Shown here piece after piece: positions 1 to 5,729 of a DNA stretch of 9,966 nucleotides; the first letter of the stretch is position 1, and every line of letters starts with the position of its first letter. This DNA is from Acidobacteriota bacterium (GTDB lineage: Bacteria > Acidobacteriota > Vicinamibacteria > Vicinamibacterales > 2-12-FULL-66-21). A program made the translations under genes and the position numbers. The notes beneath the pieces are model-generated. The model saw only the letters and a list, made by a program, of their open reading frames with translations, was not told where the DNA came from and made no database searches. The stretch lies in NCBI GenBank assembly GCA_013694845.1, contig JACDBQ010000289.1, positions 1 through 9,966 of the forward strand, in the 5' to 3' direction.

Positions 1-1275
1 CGGCGGGACCTCGTCGGGGTCCAGCGCCCGCACCAACCGCGGCGTGATCAACACCATCAGCTCGGTCTGCTCTTTCCTGTCCGCCTTGCTCTTGAACAGG
101 GCTCCGATGATCGGGAGCTTGCTCAGAATGGGGATCGCGGCTTCGTCATCCTGCGCCTGGTTGTCGAGCAGACCCGCGATGGCGAAGCTCTGCCCGTCGC
201 GAAGCTCGACCACGGTCTGTGCCCGGCGGGTGGTGAGCGCCGGAATGCGGAAACCCTCGAGGGTGATCCCGTTGGCAAAGTCCAGCGAGCTCACCTCCGG
301 CGCCACCTTCAGTCGGATCACGTCACCGGCAATCGTCGGCGTAAAGGTCAGCTTGATGCCGAACTCCTTGAACAGGACCGACACTGTGCCCGCCGCACCG
401 CTGACGACCGGAACGGGAAACTCGCCGCCCGCCAGGAAGCTCGCTTCCTGCCCGTTGTAGGCGATCAAGTTCGGTTCGGCAAGACTGTGGAACCCGCCGC
501 TCTGCTGGAGCGCGCGGAGCACCCCGCCGACGCCGAGCTCACGATCCCACAAGAAAAGATTCAAGAAATCGCTGAAGACAACCTTGTCTTCGCCACCCTC
601 GCTCTCAAACGTTGGCGCGGCAAACTGTTGCGTCGTCGAGCGTCCAAGAAACCGGTTACGCGTCAGGAACAACCCGAGGCCAGCCTCGGTCAGCGCTCGG
701 CGGTTCACCTCGGCGAACCGGACCTGCAGCATGACCTGCTGGCTGTCGCTCCCGCCGGGCACCTGCAGCAGATTCACCAGCTGCGCCTTCGGAATGGAGG
801 CCGTGGCAATCTCACCCATCCGCAGCATCACATTCGTGCTGGATACGCGGCCTGACAGGAGCGTCGCCCCCTCACTCGTCGATACAGTTACATCCTCGCC
901 TGGGAACAACGCCCGCAGCTGCTGCTCGAGAGGCGCGACCGGCTGCTCGACCACCACGTCGTACTGCTTCCGTGTGCTCCCGCCCCAGACGATGAGGCTG
1001 ATCGTGCCCGCTTTCTTGCCGTCGACCAGGATCTCCCTGGGCTGAACCACGACGGCGTCAGCCACGTCCGGATTCGTCACTGCGATGCGGGTCACGTCGA
1101 ACTCGGTCGTCACCACCGTGGAGCGCCCGGCGGTGAGCTGAACCTTCTCGAAGACTTCGGCGGTCTCACGCGGCACGGTCGGCGTCGCGGGCTGCGACTG
1201 CCCCTGGGCGGCAAGCGATGACGTCAGGGCCAGCACGACCGCCGTGGCGGCGTACCTCACGAAAGCTGTTCTCAT
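1..1275 (-). CDS. cpaC: Tad/Flp pilus outer-membrane secretin CpaC (RcpA), 3' end beyond window
   Basis: Secretin forming the outer-membrane channel through which the Flp pilus leaves the cell. Translating the minus strand from the ATG at 1275 gives 425 codons without a stop, so the C-terminus lies beyond the left edge. A signal peptide is visible at residues 1 to about 24 (hydrophobic AVVLALTSSLA). An N-terminal secretin domain follows (about 40-112, including 'VTNPDVADAVVV'), then a BON-like stretch (about 120-145), then the conserved secretin core from about 170. Typical secretin signatures are 'EPNLIAYNGQEASFLAGGEFPVP', split here as EPNLIAYNGQ and EASFLAGGE, the 'LPIIGALF' motif near residue 390, and 'ELMVLITPRLV' near 405-415. 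The ATG shares one base with the cpaB stop (TGATG), which supports this start and translational coupling. The family match is strong; only the C-terminal tail is unseen. Confidence 0.95.
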   Translation of the reverse strand, partial: MRTAFVRYAATAVVLALTSSLAAQGQSQPATPTVPRETAEVFEKVQLTAGRSTVVTTEFDVTRIAVTNPDVADAVVVQPREILVDGKKAGTISLIVWGGSTRKQYDVVVEQPVAPLEQQLRALFPGEDVTVSTSEGATLLSGRVSSTNVMLRMGEIATASIPKAQLVNLLQVPGGSDSQQVMLQVRFAEVNRRALTEAGLGLFLTRNRFLGRSTTQQFAAPTFESEGGEDKVVFSDFLNLFLWDRELGVGGVLRALQQSGGFHSLAEPNLIAYNGQEASFLAGGEFPVPVVSGAAGTVSVLFKEFGIKLTFTPTIAGDVIRLKVAPEVSSLDFANGITLEGFRIPALTTRRAQTVVELRDGQSFAIAGLLDNQAQDDEAAIPILSKLPIIGALFKSKADRKEQTELMVLITPRLVRALDPDEVPP

Positions 1276-2132
1276 CAACGAATGACCTCTTCTCCACGTT
1301 TGGCACCGCGGAAGGTCTCGACGGTGTAGACCTTCGGTAATGGAGGGGCCACCGGCGCAGGCGCCCTGACGACGACACGACGGCCTCCGCTCGACTTCAC
1401 GACGACCGGCGCCGATGGCTCGCCCAGCAGGGCGGCAGTCCGGATCCCCGCCGTCTGCGTCTGGGCGCGGTCCAGCGGATTCCGCAGCGTCAGCATGATC
1501 GATCCCTCGTTGGCGGCGAGCGCGATTCGCTCGGCATCCTGCGGGGTCACCAGCAGTGTGACGACGCTGGCCGGCATCGCCGCCCCCTCGCGCGCCTTCT
1601 CGCGGTCGATGCTCGTGCCAGCCGTCAGCACCTCGACGTCGCTCACGACAACGCGGGTCATCGACTCCTGGCTGTTACGGTTGGTCAACGTCACGATGAC
1701 GTCTACGTGGGCGCCCGGAACGACGTAACCGGCCACGCCAATGACGTCGTTGACCTTGACCGATAGCGCTCTCATGCCTTCCGTAATCGTCGGGGACAAC
1801 CCGGCGCCAGCCTCGAGTGACGCCAGCTTCGATTCGGTCAGCGGTTCGTTGGCGACGACGCTGTCGATCAGCCCCCGATTGAGAACTTTGTCGACTTCCG
1901 TGAATCCACTCTCTACGGGACTGCTCGCCGGCCAGGCCACCAGCTTCACGTCATCTTTGGTGATCATCTGACCCATCTGAAGGGCACGTACCGCGACGAC
2001 CTGGTGCAGGCTCCGCACCTCCACCTCGCGTACGGGCATCTGTTGAATGGCGCGGAACACGCCGAAACTGGCGAGGGCCGCGACGCCAACGGCGATTGCA
2101 ACCACTATGAAAGTCCTGGTGCTGCGATTCAT
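1275..2132 (-). CDS. cpaB: Tad pilus assembly protein CpaB (RcpC), SAF domain
   Basis: Periplasmic, inner-membrane-anchored accessory protein of the Tad secretion apparatus, thought to work with the CpaC secretin. The 285-residue length fits the family. One membrane anchor lies at residues about 8-28 (VVAIAVGVAALASFGVF). A SAF-type domain follows at about 45-110 ('VAVRALQMGQMITKDDVKL', then 'LNRGLIDSVVANEPLTESKL'). The RcpC domain covers about 115-220, with the typical 'MRALSVKVNDVIGVAGYVVPGAHVDV' segment (key residues G133, P139, G140, D144), and then 'LLVTPQDAERIALAANEGSIMLTLRNP' in pieces. The C-terminal 60 residues are Pro/Val/Arg rich and low in complexity. A GGAGA ribosome binding site lies 7-8 bases before the ATG at 2132. 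The gene sits 55 bases after tadE and overlaps cpaC by one base, so it is very probably in the same operon. Confidence 0.94.
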   Translation of the reverse strand: MNRSTRTFIVVAIAVGVAALASFGVFRAIQQMPVREVEVRSLHQVVAVRALQMGQMITKDDVKLVAWPASSPVESGFTEVDKVLNRGLIDSVVANEPLTESKLASLEAGAGLSPTITEGMRALSVKVNDVIGVAGYVVPGAHVDVIVTLTNRNSQESMTRVVVSDVEVLTAGTSIDREKAREGAAMPASVVTLLVTPQDAERIALAANEGSIMLTLRNPLDRAQTQTAGIRTAALLGEPSAPVVVKSSGGRRVVVRAPAPVAPPLPKVYTVETFRGAKRGEEVIR

Positions 2133-2187
2133 CGATCAGTCTCCACTTGCTTGAATTCTCTGAGCTACTTTGGCGCCGAAGGAGGGC

Positions 2188-2670
2188 TTAGGGGGTTGAA
2201 ACCTCTTTGCGCATCATTGCGACAGTCGTGATGGCCTTGGAGTTCGACCAGGTGCCACCCATCAGGCCGATGATCGGACCGATGAACATGAAGTTATGGC
2301 TGTAGGTCAGCTGAACCCGCTTGACCTGGAGTGCCGGAAGACCGGACGGCATGGCGATCGTGTCATTGGTCACGGTCACCGACGGATTGCTCGGATTCGT
2401 GCCGGGACAACCCGTCGTGGGGATGCCACCACCCACCAGGTAAGAGCACACCCGGCTTTTCACGTCAGGAGTCGTGTAGCCGGGCAGCACCGCCATCCGG
2501 GCGCCCTCGCGCGTGGCATTGGTCAGCACTTCGTAGCGTTGGAAGAGGAACCCGAAGTCGATGATCCCCAGGACCACGAGGAGCAGCAGAGGGAAAATGA
2601 GGGCAAACTCGATCAGTTCAGCGCCGCGCTGCGATTTCAACCGCCCCGTCATCGATTTCACTGGAGCCAT
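2188..2670 (-). CDS. tadE: TadE-family minor pseudopilin
   Basis: Pseudopilin of the Tad pilus, predicted to sit in the inner membrane and to be processed by the prepilin peptidase encoded just upstream. With the start at 2670 it has 160 residues. A short basic leader ends in 'SQRG', followed by AELIEF: glycine at -1 and Glu5-Phe6 of the mature protein are the TadE processing signature. The hydrophobic helix FALIFPLLLLVVLGIIDFGF follows, then the conserved 'NATREGARMAV' of the TadE/TadG family. The C-terminal half contains two cysteines (VCSYL and TGCPG), possibly a disulfide. The frame stays open upstream to 2793, but I prefer ATG 2670 because GGTGA lies four bases before it and the leader then has normal length. 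The gene overlaps the end of cpaA by 13 bases. ATG 2652, just after the cpaA stop, is the alternative. No separate tadF or tadG is visible here. Confidence 0.9.
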   Translation of the reverse strand: MAPVKSMTGRLKSQRGAELIEFALIFPLLLLVVLGIIDFGFLFQRYEVLTNATREGARMAVLPGYTTPDVKSRVCSYLVGGGIPTTGCPGTNPSNPSVTVTNDTIAMPSGLPALQVKRVQLTYSHNFMFIGPIIGLMGGTWSNSKAITTVAMMRKEVSTP

Positions 2671-3170
2671 AACGTCACCATCAATCCTGCGAAAACCGGG
2701 ACCGCGTACGCGAGCCTGGGGCCGTGATGCGTCGCGAGCGTCATCTCCGGAACGGGTTTCGGCCCTTCCTGACGCCAGAACTGAAACATCCACGAGATGT
2801 TTGCGATCGCCTGGGTCAGATAGCCGTAAGCCAAGGCCACTGTGAGGCCCATCACGCCGCCGGCGATGAGCGAAAACAGCGCTACCCAGACCGTCGGGCC
2901 GGGCCCGAGCCAGGCGCCGATCGCCGCCAGCAGTTTGACGTCACCGGCACCCATTCCGCCGAGCGCGAAGAACGGCATGAAGAATGCGGCGCCGACGAGC
3001 CACCCCGTAACCGCCCACCCCCCGGCTGCCCAGCCGCCGGAATAAGTGTGGGCGAGAAGGCCCGCCAGTGCCGCCCCGAACGTCAGAAAATTGGGAATCC
3101 GCCTGGTTTTCAGGTCCCAGGCCGCCGCCACAACCGTGATACCGATCGTTGCGACGTGAAAAACGGTCAT
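2658..3170 (-). CDS. cpaA: A24-family prepilin peptidase CpaA/TadV
   Basis: Inner-membrane aspartic protease that cleaves Flp prepilins and TadE-type pseudopilins after the leader glycine. It has 170 residues, the short form typical of TadV/CpaA, which lacks the N-terminal methyltransferase domain of PilD. The first catalytic aspartate is D19 in 'AAWDLKTRRIPN'. The second is D77 in 'GGMGAGDVKL', matching the family GxGD motif. About four to six hydrophobic segments are visible (about 5-18, 28-42, 53-70, 78-112 and a final one near 154-168). The gene lies 36 bases after the last flp gene, and tadE overlaps its 3' end. The substrates encoded next door (four Flp prepilins and TadE) all carry the right cleavage signature, so the assignment is secure. 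No strong ribosome binding site is seen before the ATG at 3170. Confidence 0.95.
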   Translation of the reverse strand: MTVFHVATIGITVVAAAWDLKTRRIPNFLTFGAALAGLLAHTYSGGWAAGGWAVTGWLVGAAFFMPFFALGGMGAGDVKLLAAIGAWLGPGPTVWVALFSLIAGGVMGLTVALAYGYLTQAIANISWMFQFWRQEGPKPVPEMTLATHHGPRLAYAVPVFAGLMVTLWLQ

Positions 3171-3206
3171 TGGTCTACTGTCTATTCTCGGTCAATCCTG
3201 GGAAAC

Positions 3207-3413
3207 TCAGCAGCCGCCCCCGCCCGGGTCCGGGGTGCAGCTCGAGAGATTCTGAACATTCGTGTCCCAGGCGGCGTACGCGGTGGCCAGCTTGGGGGGG
3301 ATGTTGGTCCAGGCTACGACCGCACACACGCCAATGAACGCCGACAGCAGCGCGTACTCGATCAGATCCTGACCGCTGTCGTCTTGTATGAATCGCAGCA
3401 GAGTGTTACGCAT
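3207..3413 (-). CDS. flp: Divergent Flp-like prepilin with Cys/Gly-rich C-terminal tail
   Basis: Flp/Fap-type prepilin, 68 residues from ATG 3413. The leader is 14 residues and ends in glycine (QDDSG|QDLIEY), followed by the Glu-Tyr pair at mature positions 5-6 and a hydrophobic helix, as required for CpaA processing. Its processing site is identical to that of the three neighbouring pilins, but the rest differs. The helix contains SAFIGVCAVVAW instead of the shared AGLIALVCVAT, and the mature part is about 54 instead of 40 residues. It ends in a tail with aromatic and Asn residues and two extra cysteines (SSCTPDPGGGGC). A minor, tip or accessory pilin is a reasonable inference. An in-frame GTG at 3428 would add five residues; neither start has a clear Shine-Dalgarno sequence. 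The gene lies directly before cpaA. Confidence 0.9.
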   Translation of the reverse strand: MRNTLLRFIQDDSGQDLIEYALLSAFIGVCAVVAWTNIPPKLATAYAAWDTNVQNLSSCTPDPGGGGC

Positions 3414-3593
3414 ATCGATAAATGGCACGGTTATGGGGTCGAAGACTCGCTGTCTTCTGGCAGCTGCCGATTAGTGTCGTGCCCGGTGACGCGTACCAAG
3501 CACGGCAGCGACCGAGAACGCAGTCCGAAAAACCGTCCTCGATGAGGTCTTGACCCTCGTTTGGTGCCCTGAGACGAACCGCCAACCCTCAGA

Positions 3594-3758
3594 CTAAGGA
3601 ATTGCGGCGGGGACCTTGCCGAAGAAGGTCGACACTTTACCACCCGCCGAGGTGACCGTTGCCACGCAGACGAGGGCGATGAGGCCCGCAAGCAGCGCGT
3701 ACTCGATCAGATCCTGACCGACTTCCTCGCTAACGAAACGACTGAACAAATTTTTCAT
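3594..3758 (-). CDS. flp: Flp prepilin, third of the tandem near-identical set
   Basis: Structural Flp pilin precursor of 54 residues: a basic leader (MKNLFSRFVSEEVG), cleavage after G14, then QDLIEY with the essential Glu-Tyr, and one hydrophobic helix (ALLAGLIALVCVATVTSAG). The short polar end KVSTFFGKVPAAIP completes a mature pilin of about 40 residues. It differs from the two upstream copies at a handful of positions, for example SEEV before the cleavage site and STFF/PAA in the tail. The start at 3758 is chosen because GGAGAG lies about six bases upstream and because all three copies then begin MKNL. Upstream in-frame codons to 3800 do not match the sister genes. It is the most diverged of the three. 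Confidence 0.94.
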   Translation of the reverse strand: MKNLFSRFVSEEVGQDLIEYALLAGLIALVCVATVTSAGGKVSTFFGKVPAAIP

Positions 3759-3833
3759 CACGTCTCTCCGTAAAGAGCTTGTCATCGGGAGGGAGCCCAA
3801 CAGCCTCCGCCGACCTGCTCGACCTGGCCGCCG

Positions 3834-3849
3834 ACCGCCTCATGGCGGT
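3834..3849. other. Short hairpin in the leader of third flp gene
   Basis: ACCGCC-TCAT-GGCGGT is a perfect 6-base inverted repeat with a four-base loop, about 75 bases upstream of ATG 3758 on the minus strand. An AT-rich patch (ATTATTAA at 3863-3870) lies just upstream of it and is the only plausible -10-like sequence in this 230-base gap, but no -35 element matches well. Confidence 0.25.
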
Positions 3850-3950
3850 TGGACCAGCCGGCATTATTAAGGATGCAGTATTGAGCTTGACGAACAGCGT
3901 TAACACCGTGCTCCACCGGCGACCATTCGGCGACGGCGCGCTCCAAGTCA

Positions 3951-3984
3951 AAGGGTGGAGCGGCCACTGGAGCACTCCACCCTT
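3951..3984 (-). terminator. Hairpin after second flp gene (possible attenuator or mRNA end)
   Basis: A perfect 10-base inverted repeat, AAGGGTGGAG and CTCCACCCTT, separated by 14 bases. On the minus strand it begins six bases after the stop of the flp gene ending at 3991. No run of T follows, so it is not a classical intrinsic terminator. It could stop RNA decay, weaken read-through or end the message with another factor. Confidence 0.4.
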
Positions 3985-3990
3985 CAGGCA

Positions 3991-4155
3991 TCAAGGAATC
4001 GCAGTGTCGACCTTACCGAACAGGCCGGACACCTTGCCGCCAGCCGACGTGATCGTCGCGACGCAAACCAGCGCGATGAGCCCCGCGAGCAGCGCGTACT
4101 CGATCAGGTCCTGACCGGCATCTTCATTCACAAAACGACTGAACAGATTCTTCAT
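3991..4155 (-). CDS. flp: Flp prepilin, second of the tandem near-identical set
   Basis: Structural Flp pilin precursor of 54 residues, with leader MKNLFSRFVNEDAG, cleavage before QDLIEY and a hydrophobic helix identical to that of the first copy. The mature part differs from the first copy only in the tail (KVDTAIP against KVNTAIP). A strong GGAGAAG ribosome binding site precedes the ATG at 4155. Six bases after its stop comes a 10-base-pair inverted repeat (3951-3984). Such near identity in neighbouring genes shows recent duplication or ongoing gene conversion. The role as a main fibre subunit is known for the family; which copy dominates cannot be read from the sequence. Confidence 0.95.
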   Translation of the reverse strand: MKNLFSRFVNEDAGQDLIEYALLAGLIALVCVATITSAGGKVSGLFGKVDTAIP

Positions 4156-4190
4156 TACTTCTCCATCAAGACAGTTTGACTTCTCGTCCA

Positions 4191-4206
4191 CCGAACGACC
4201 GTTCGG
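4191..4206. promoter_or_regulatory. Dyad upstream of second flp gene
   Basis: CCGAACG-AC-CGTTCGG is a perfect 7-base inverted repeat with a two-base centre, 35 bases upstream of ATG 4155. Such compact symmetry is typical of sites for dimeric regulators. No matching copy was seen before the other flp genes. Confidence 0.25.
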
Positions 4207-4224
4207 CAGCAACTCTCGAACTCG

Positions 4225-4256
4225 AGGGTAGACCAGCCACTCAGGCGGTCCACCCT
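4225..4256 (-). terminator. Hairpin after first flp gene (possible attenuator or mRNA end)
   Basis: As minus-strand RNA, AGGGUGGACC pairs with GGUCUACCCU over ten positions, with one G-U wobble. GCC and GGC extend the stem inward past a single-base bulge, leaving a five-base loop. On the plus strand the wobble would be an A-C mismatch, so the fold favours the pilin transcript. It starts within ten bases of the flp stop at 4264. The outer arm resembles the hairpin after the next flp gene (AGGGTGGA in both). No T-run follows. Confidence 0.4.
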
Positions 4257-4263
4257 TCCGGCA

Positions 4264-4428
4264 CTAAGGAATTGCGGTGTTGACCTTACCGAACAGACCC
4301 GACACCTTGCCGCCCGCCGACGTGATGGTTGCGACGCAGACCAGTGCGATCAGGCCCGCGAGGAGCGCGTACTCGATCAGGTCCTGGCCGGCTTCCTCAT
4401 TCACGAAACGGTTCATCAGATTCTTCAT
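4264..4428 (-). CDS. flp: Flp prepilin, first of the tandem near-identical set
   Basis: Structural Flp pilin precursor of 54 residues. The leader MKNLMNRFVNEEAG is followed by the cleavage site, QDLIEY and the common helix ALLAGLIALVCVATITSAG. A GGAG ribosome binding site lies about 8 bases before ATG 4428. The frame is open further upstream to 4551, but that part is not conserved in the sister genes and contains the hairpins described separately. It is the first pilin gene after the PilZ pair, with a 218-base leader, the most likely place for a pilin promoter. A hairpin (4225-4256) follows its stop within ten bases. Confidence 0.95.
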   Translation of the reverse strand: MKNLMNRFVNEEAGQDLIEYALLAGLIALVCVATITSAGGKVSGLFGKVNTAIP

Positions 4429-4463
4429 CACACTCTCCATTACGTTGACCGGTTGAATGACTG

Positions 4464-4543
4464 CGGGACATCCCGAGTGATCTGGGCGGTGGCGACCGCT
4501 GTATCCCTTATGAGCCCGGAGGCTCTGCTCGCCAGAAATGGCG
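4464..4543 (-). other. Run of four short hairpins in the leader of the first flp gene
   Basis: Four non-overlapping 5-base-pair stems follow one another: CGGGA-CA-TCCCG (4464-4475), GCGGT-GGCG-ACCGC (4486-4499), GAGCC-CGGA-GGCTC (4512-4525) and CGCCA-GAAA-TGGCG (4530-4543). Read as minus-strand RNA, the direction of the pilin genes, the third is capped by C(UCCG)G, a member of the very stable UNCG loop class. The first could also form a 4-pair stem with a 4-base loop. Short stems arise often at this GC, so the case rests on their orderly spacing. Confidence 0.35.
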
Positions 4544-4594
4544 CTGGACACGTGATTCGCCGCACTACCACTTGCACAGTCGCTTGCCTGAACT

Positions 4595-4617
4595 CGATCG
4601 GCTGTGCCACCCGATCG
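4595..4617 (-). other. Inverted repeat between PilZ pair and first flp gene
   Basis: A perfect 7-base inverted repeat, CGATCGG and CCGATCG, separated by nine bases, begins about 30 bases after the stop of the second PilZ-like gene. As RNA it would form a stable hairpin, as DNA a dyad operator. No T-run follows it. Confidence 0.35.
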
Positions 4618-4646
4618 CGTCGTAATCCCCCACCACAGAGGAATCT

Positions 4647-5006
4647 TTAATTCTGTCGATTCGTTTCGAAGCTGACCGAGTGAAGCGCTCCCGACTGGAC
4701 CCCCGCGATTACTCTACGGAGCGATCGCTCGCTGGGATTGCTCGTCCACAGGAACTGCGCACCCAACCGATACCAGCCATCGCCGCCGTTTGACGCCTGG
4801 CACCGCACAATCCGGACGTCGTCGATGTAATCCGCGCCGCCATACGTGAGCCGCAGCGTTCCGGTTGTCCCTTCGGCCAGGCGCGTTTCGCTGTGGATCA
4901 TGCAGCCCGACTTGCTGATGTCAATCAGCCGCACCGCGATGTCCCGACCGAGAACCGCAACCACGTCGGGGGCGCCGAGCAGCGCATCGAGGGCCGACTC
5001 GCTCAC
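4647..5006 (-). CDS. PilZ-like domain protein, DxSxxG half of motif only
   Basis: Protein of 119 residues in which the PilZ fold is recognisable: 'VRLIDISKSGCMIHS' contains the second cyclic-di-GMP motif DxSxxG as D29, S31 and G34. Alternating beta strands follow (TGTLRLTYGG, DDVRIVRC, YRLGAQFLW), as expected for the PilZ barrel. The first motif, RxxxR, which normally stands about 20-30 residues earlier, is absent; the only arginines nearby are R21 and R26. The start is GTG 5006, which overlaps the stop of the preceding gene as GTGA and has a strong GGAGG four bases upstream, so the two genes are translationally coupled. Position upstream of the pilin genes suggests a role in pilus control. 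Whether it binds cyclic-di-GMP alone is doubtful. Confidence 0.8.
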   Translation of the reverse strand: MSESALDALLGAPDVVAVLGRDIAVRLIDISKSGCMIHSETRLAEGTTGTLRLTYGGADYIDDVRIVRCQASNGGDGWYRLGAQFLWTSNPSERSLRRVIAGVQSGALHSVSFETNRQN

Positions 5007-5332
5007 ATCGCCTCCGCGACGGCCGCTACTTCAGTCACTGCCCGCACCGCCGCATCGTCGGCCACATTCACCAGCGCCAGGCGGATCCGATGGCGCACGG
5101 CGCCCTCGATCATCACCGGGCGGCTGTCGATCACCCGCACCTTCAAGCCGAGCGTCGTGCCGGCTCCGATTACGTCCAGCGTCATGTCCTCACCGGCGAT
5201 CCCGGGCACGTGGCTTACTGCCTGCAACCCGTCTCCCTCGGTGCGCTGGATGCTGACGTCCCGGAGGACCCTCATCGCGCCGTTCCAGGGTGTCGCCACC
5301 GCATACCTCGGATGTGACCGCCGACCAGACAT
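5003..5332 (-). CDS. PilZ-like domain protein, RxxxR half of motif only
   Basis: Protein of 109 residues beginning MSGRRSHPRYAV. R5-xxx-R9 is a good match to the RxxxR cyclic-di-GMP contact of PilZ domains. The second motif is degraded: 'LRDVSIQRTEG' keeps D25 and S27, but the glycine position is R30. The remaining sequence is beta-strand-like (MTLDVIGAGTTLGLKVRV, then VRHRIRLALV), consistent with a PilZ barrel. The ATG at 5332 is chosen over the open frame reaching 5419 because a GAGGTG site lies about five bases upstream and because PilZ proteins commonly begin just before the RxxxR motif. Its stop overlaps the next gene's GTG by four bases. It is the first gene of the minus-strand run; a regulatory role in Tad pilus function is inference from position. 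Confidence 0.78.
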   Translation of the reverse strand: MSGRRSHPRYAVATPWNGAMRVLRDVSIQRTEGDGLQAVSHVPGIAGEDMTLDVIGAGTTLGLKVRVIDSRPVMIEGAVRHRIRLALVNVADDAAVRAVTEVAAVAEAM

Positions 5333-5729
5333 GAACACCTCGGGGTGCGAAAACCGCGTTAGCTTGTTTGATTGCTTGCTTTGCGACTCACCGTCGCGCC
5401 GCGCAATTCTTAATCGCAAGCGAGATGCCCGAACGTGTCAGGCTGCGGATATACGCTGTAAACGTATGATCGGCCTGCACTTAGCTGCGAGTATCTCCAC
5501 ACCGACGTTCGCGGAGCCCTACCTGGAAGTCTGCTCGGGGGCAATACATTGGCCGGTGAGACAAGACTTCGGCCGCTTGGGGGCGGGCGCACACCAGCCA
5601 CGGTTCGAAGACACGGTTCAACACGGTTTTTCGGAGGGGAATCGGGGGGCGTACCGCGGGCTTTGGGCTTTGGGCTCTGGGCTTTGGTTCTCAGCTCTGA
5701 CCTGAAGCCTAAAGCCTAAAGCCGAGAGC
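5333..5729. other. Gene-free region between DUF192 and PilZ-like genes
   Basis: I see no supportable coding region in this roughly 400-base stretch. From the PilZ side it holds an AT-richer 5' region for the minus-strand pilus genes (about 5340-5420), a small dyad ATACG-N7-CGTAT (5451-5467), three copies of CACGGTTY (5599-5629) and the 7-mer palindrome reported separately. The promoter of the PilZ/pilus run must lie here if DUF192 is not in the same operon, but no -35/-10 pair or sigma54 site is convincing. Confidence 0.6.
5599..5629 (+). repeat. Three direct copies of CACGGTTY
   Basis: CACGGTTC at 5599-5606, CACGGTTC at 5612-5619 and CACGGTTT at 5622-5629, with start spacings of 13 and 10 bases. 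The clustering could mark a regulator binding array or be slippage debris. It lies about 270 bases upstream of the first PilZ-like gene and 30 bases from the 7-mer palindrome. Confidence 0.5.

Noticed and set aside
2724..3545. Long open frame on the plus strand antisense to cpaA and the first flp-like gene
   Set aside because: Its translation is Arg/Pro/Gly rich without family features, and it lies opposite genes with clear catalytic motifs; long antisense frames are common at this GC.
3528..3548. Possible intrinsic terminator after the third flp gene (CCTC/GAGG stem followed by T5 on the minus strand)
   Set aside because: The stem has only four pairs and is separated from the T-run by four bases.
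4429..4551. N-terminal extension of the first flp prepilin
   Set aside because: The extension is not shared by the sister genes, it would destroy the normal 14-residue leader, and GGAG precedes the internal ATG.
5429..5445. Possible sigma54 promoter (TGACACG-like -24 element) upstream of the PilZ pair
   Set aside because: The invariant GG is GA and the distance to the following GC is one base short of the required ten.
4893..5705. Long open frame on the plus strand opposite the PilZ-like genes
   Set aside because: Low-complexity Ser/Thr/Ala/Arg composition, no ribosome binding site, and it runs into the 7-mer palindrome.
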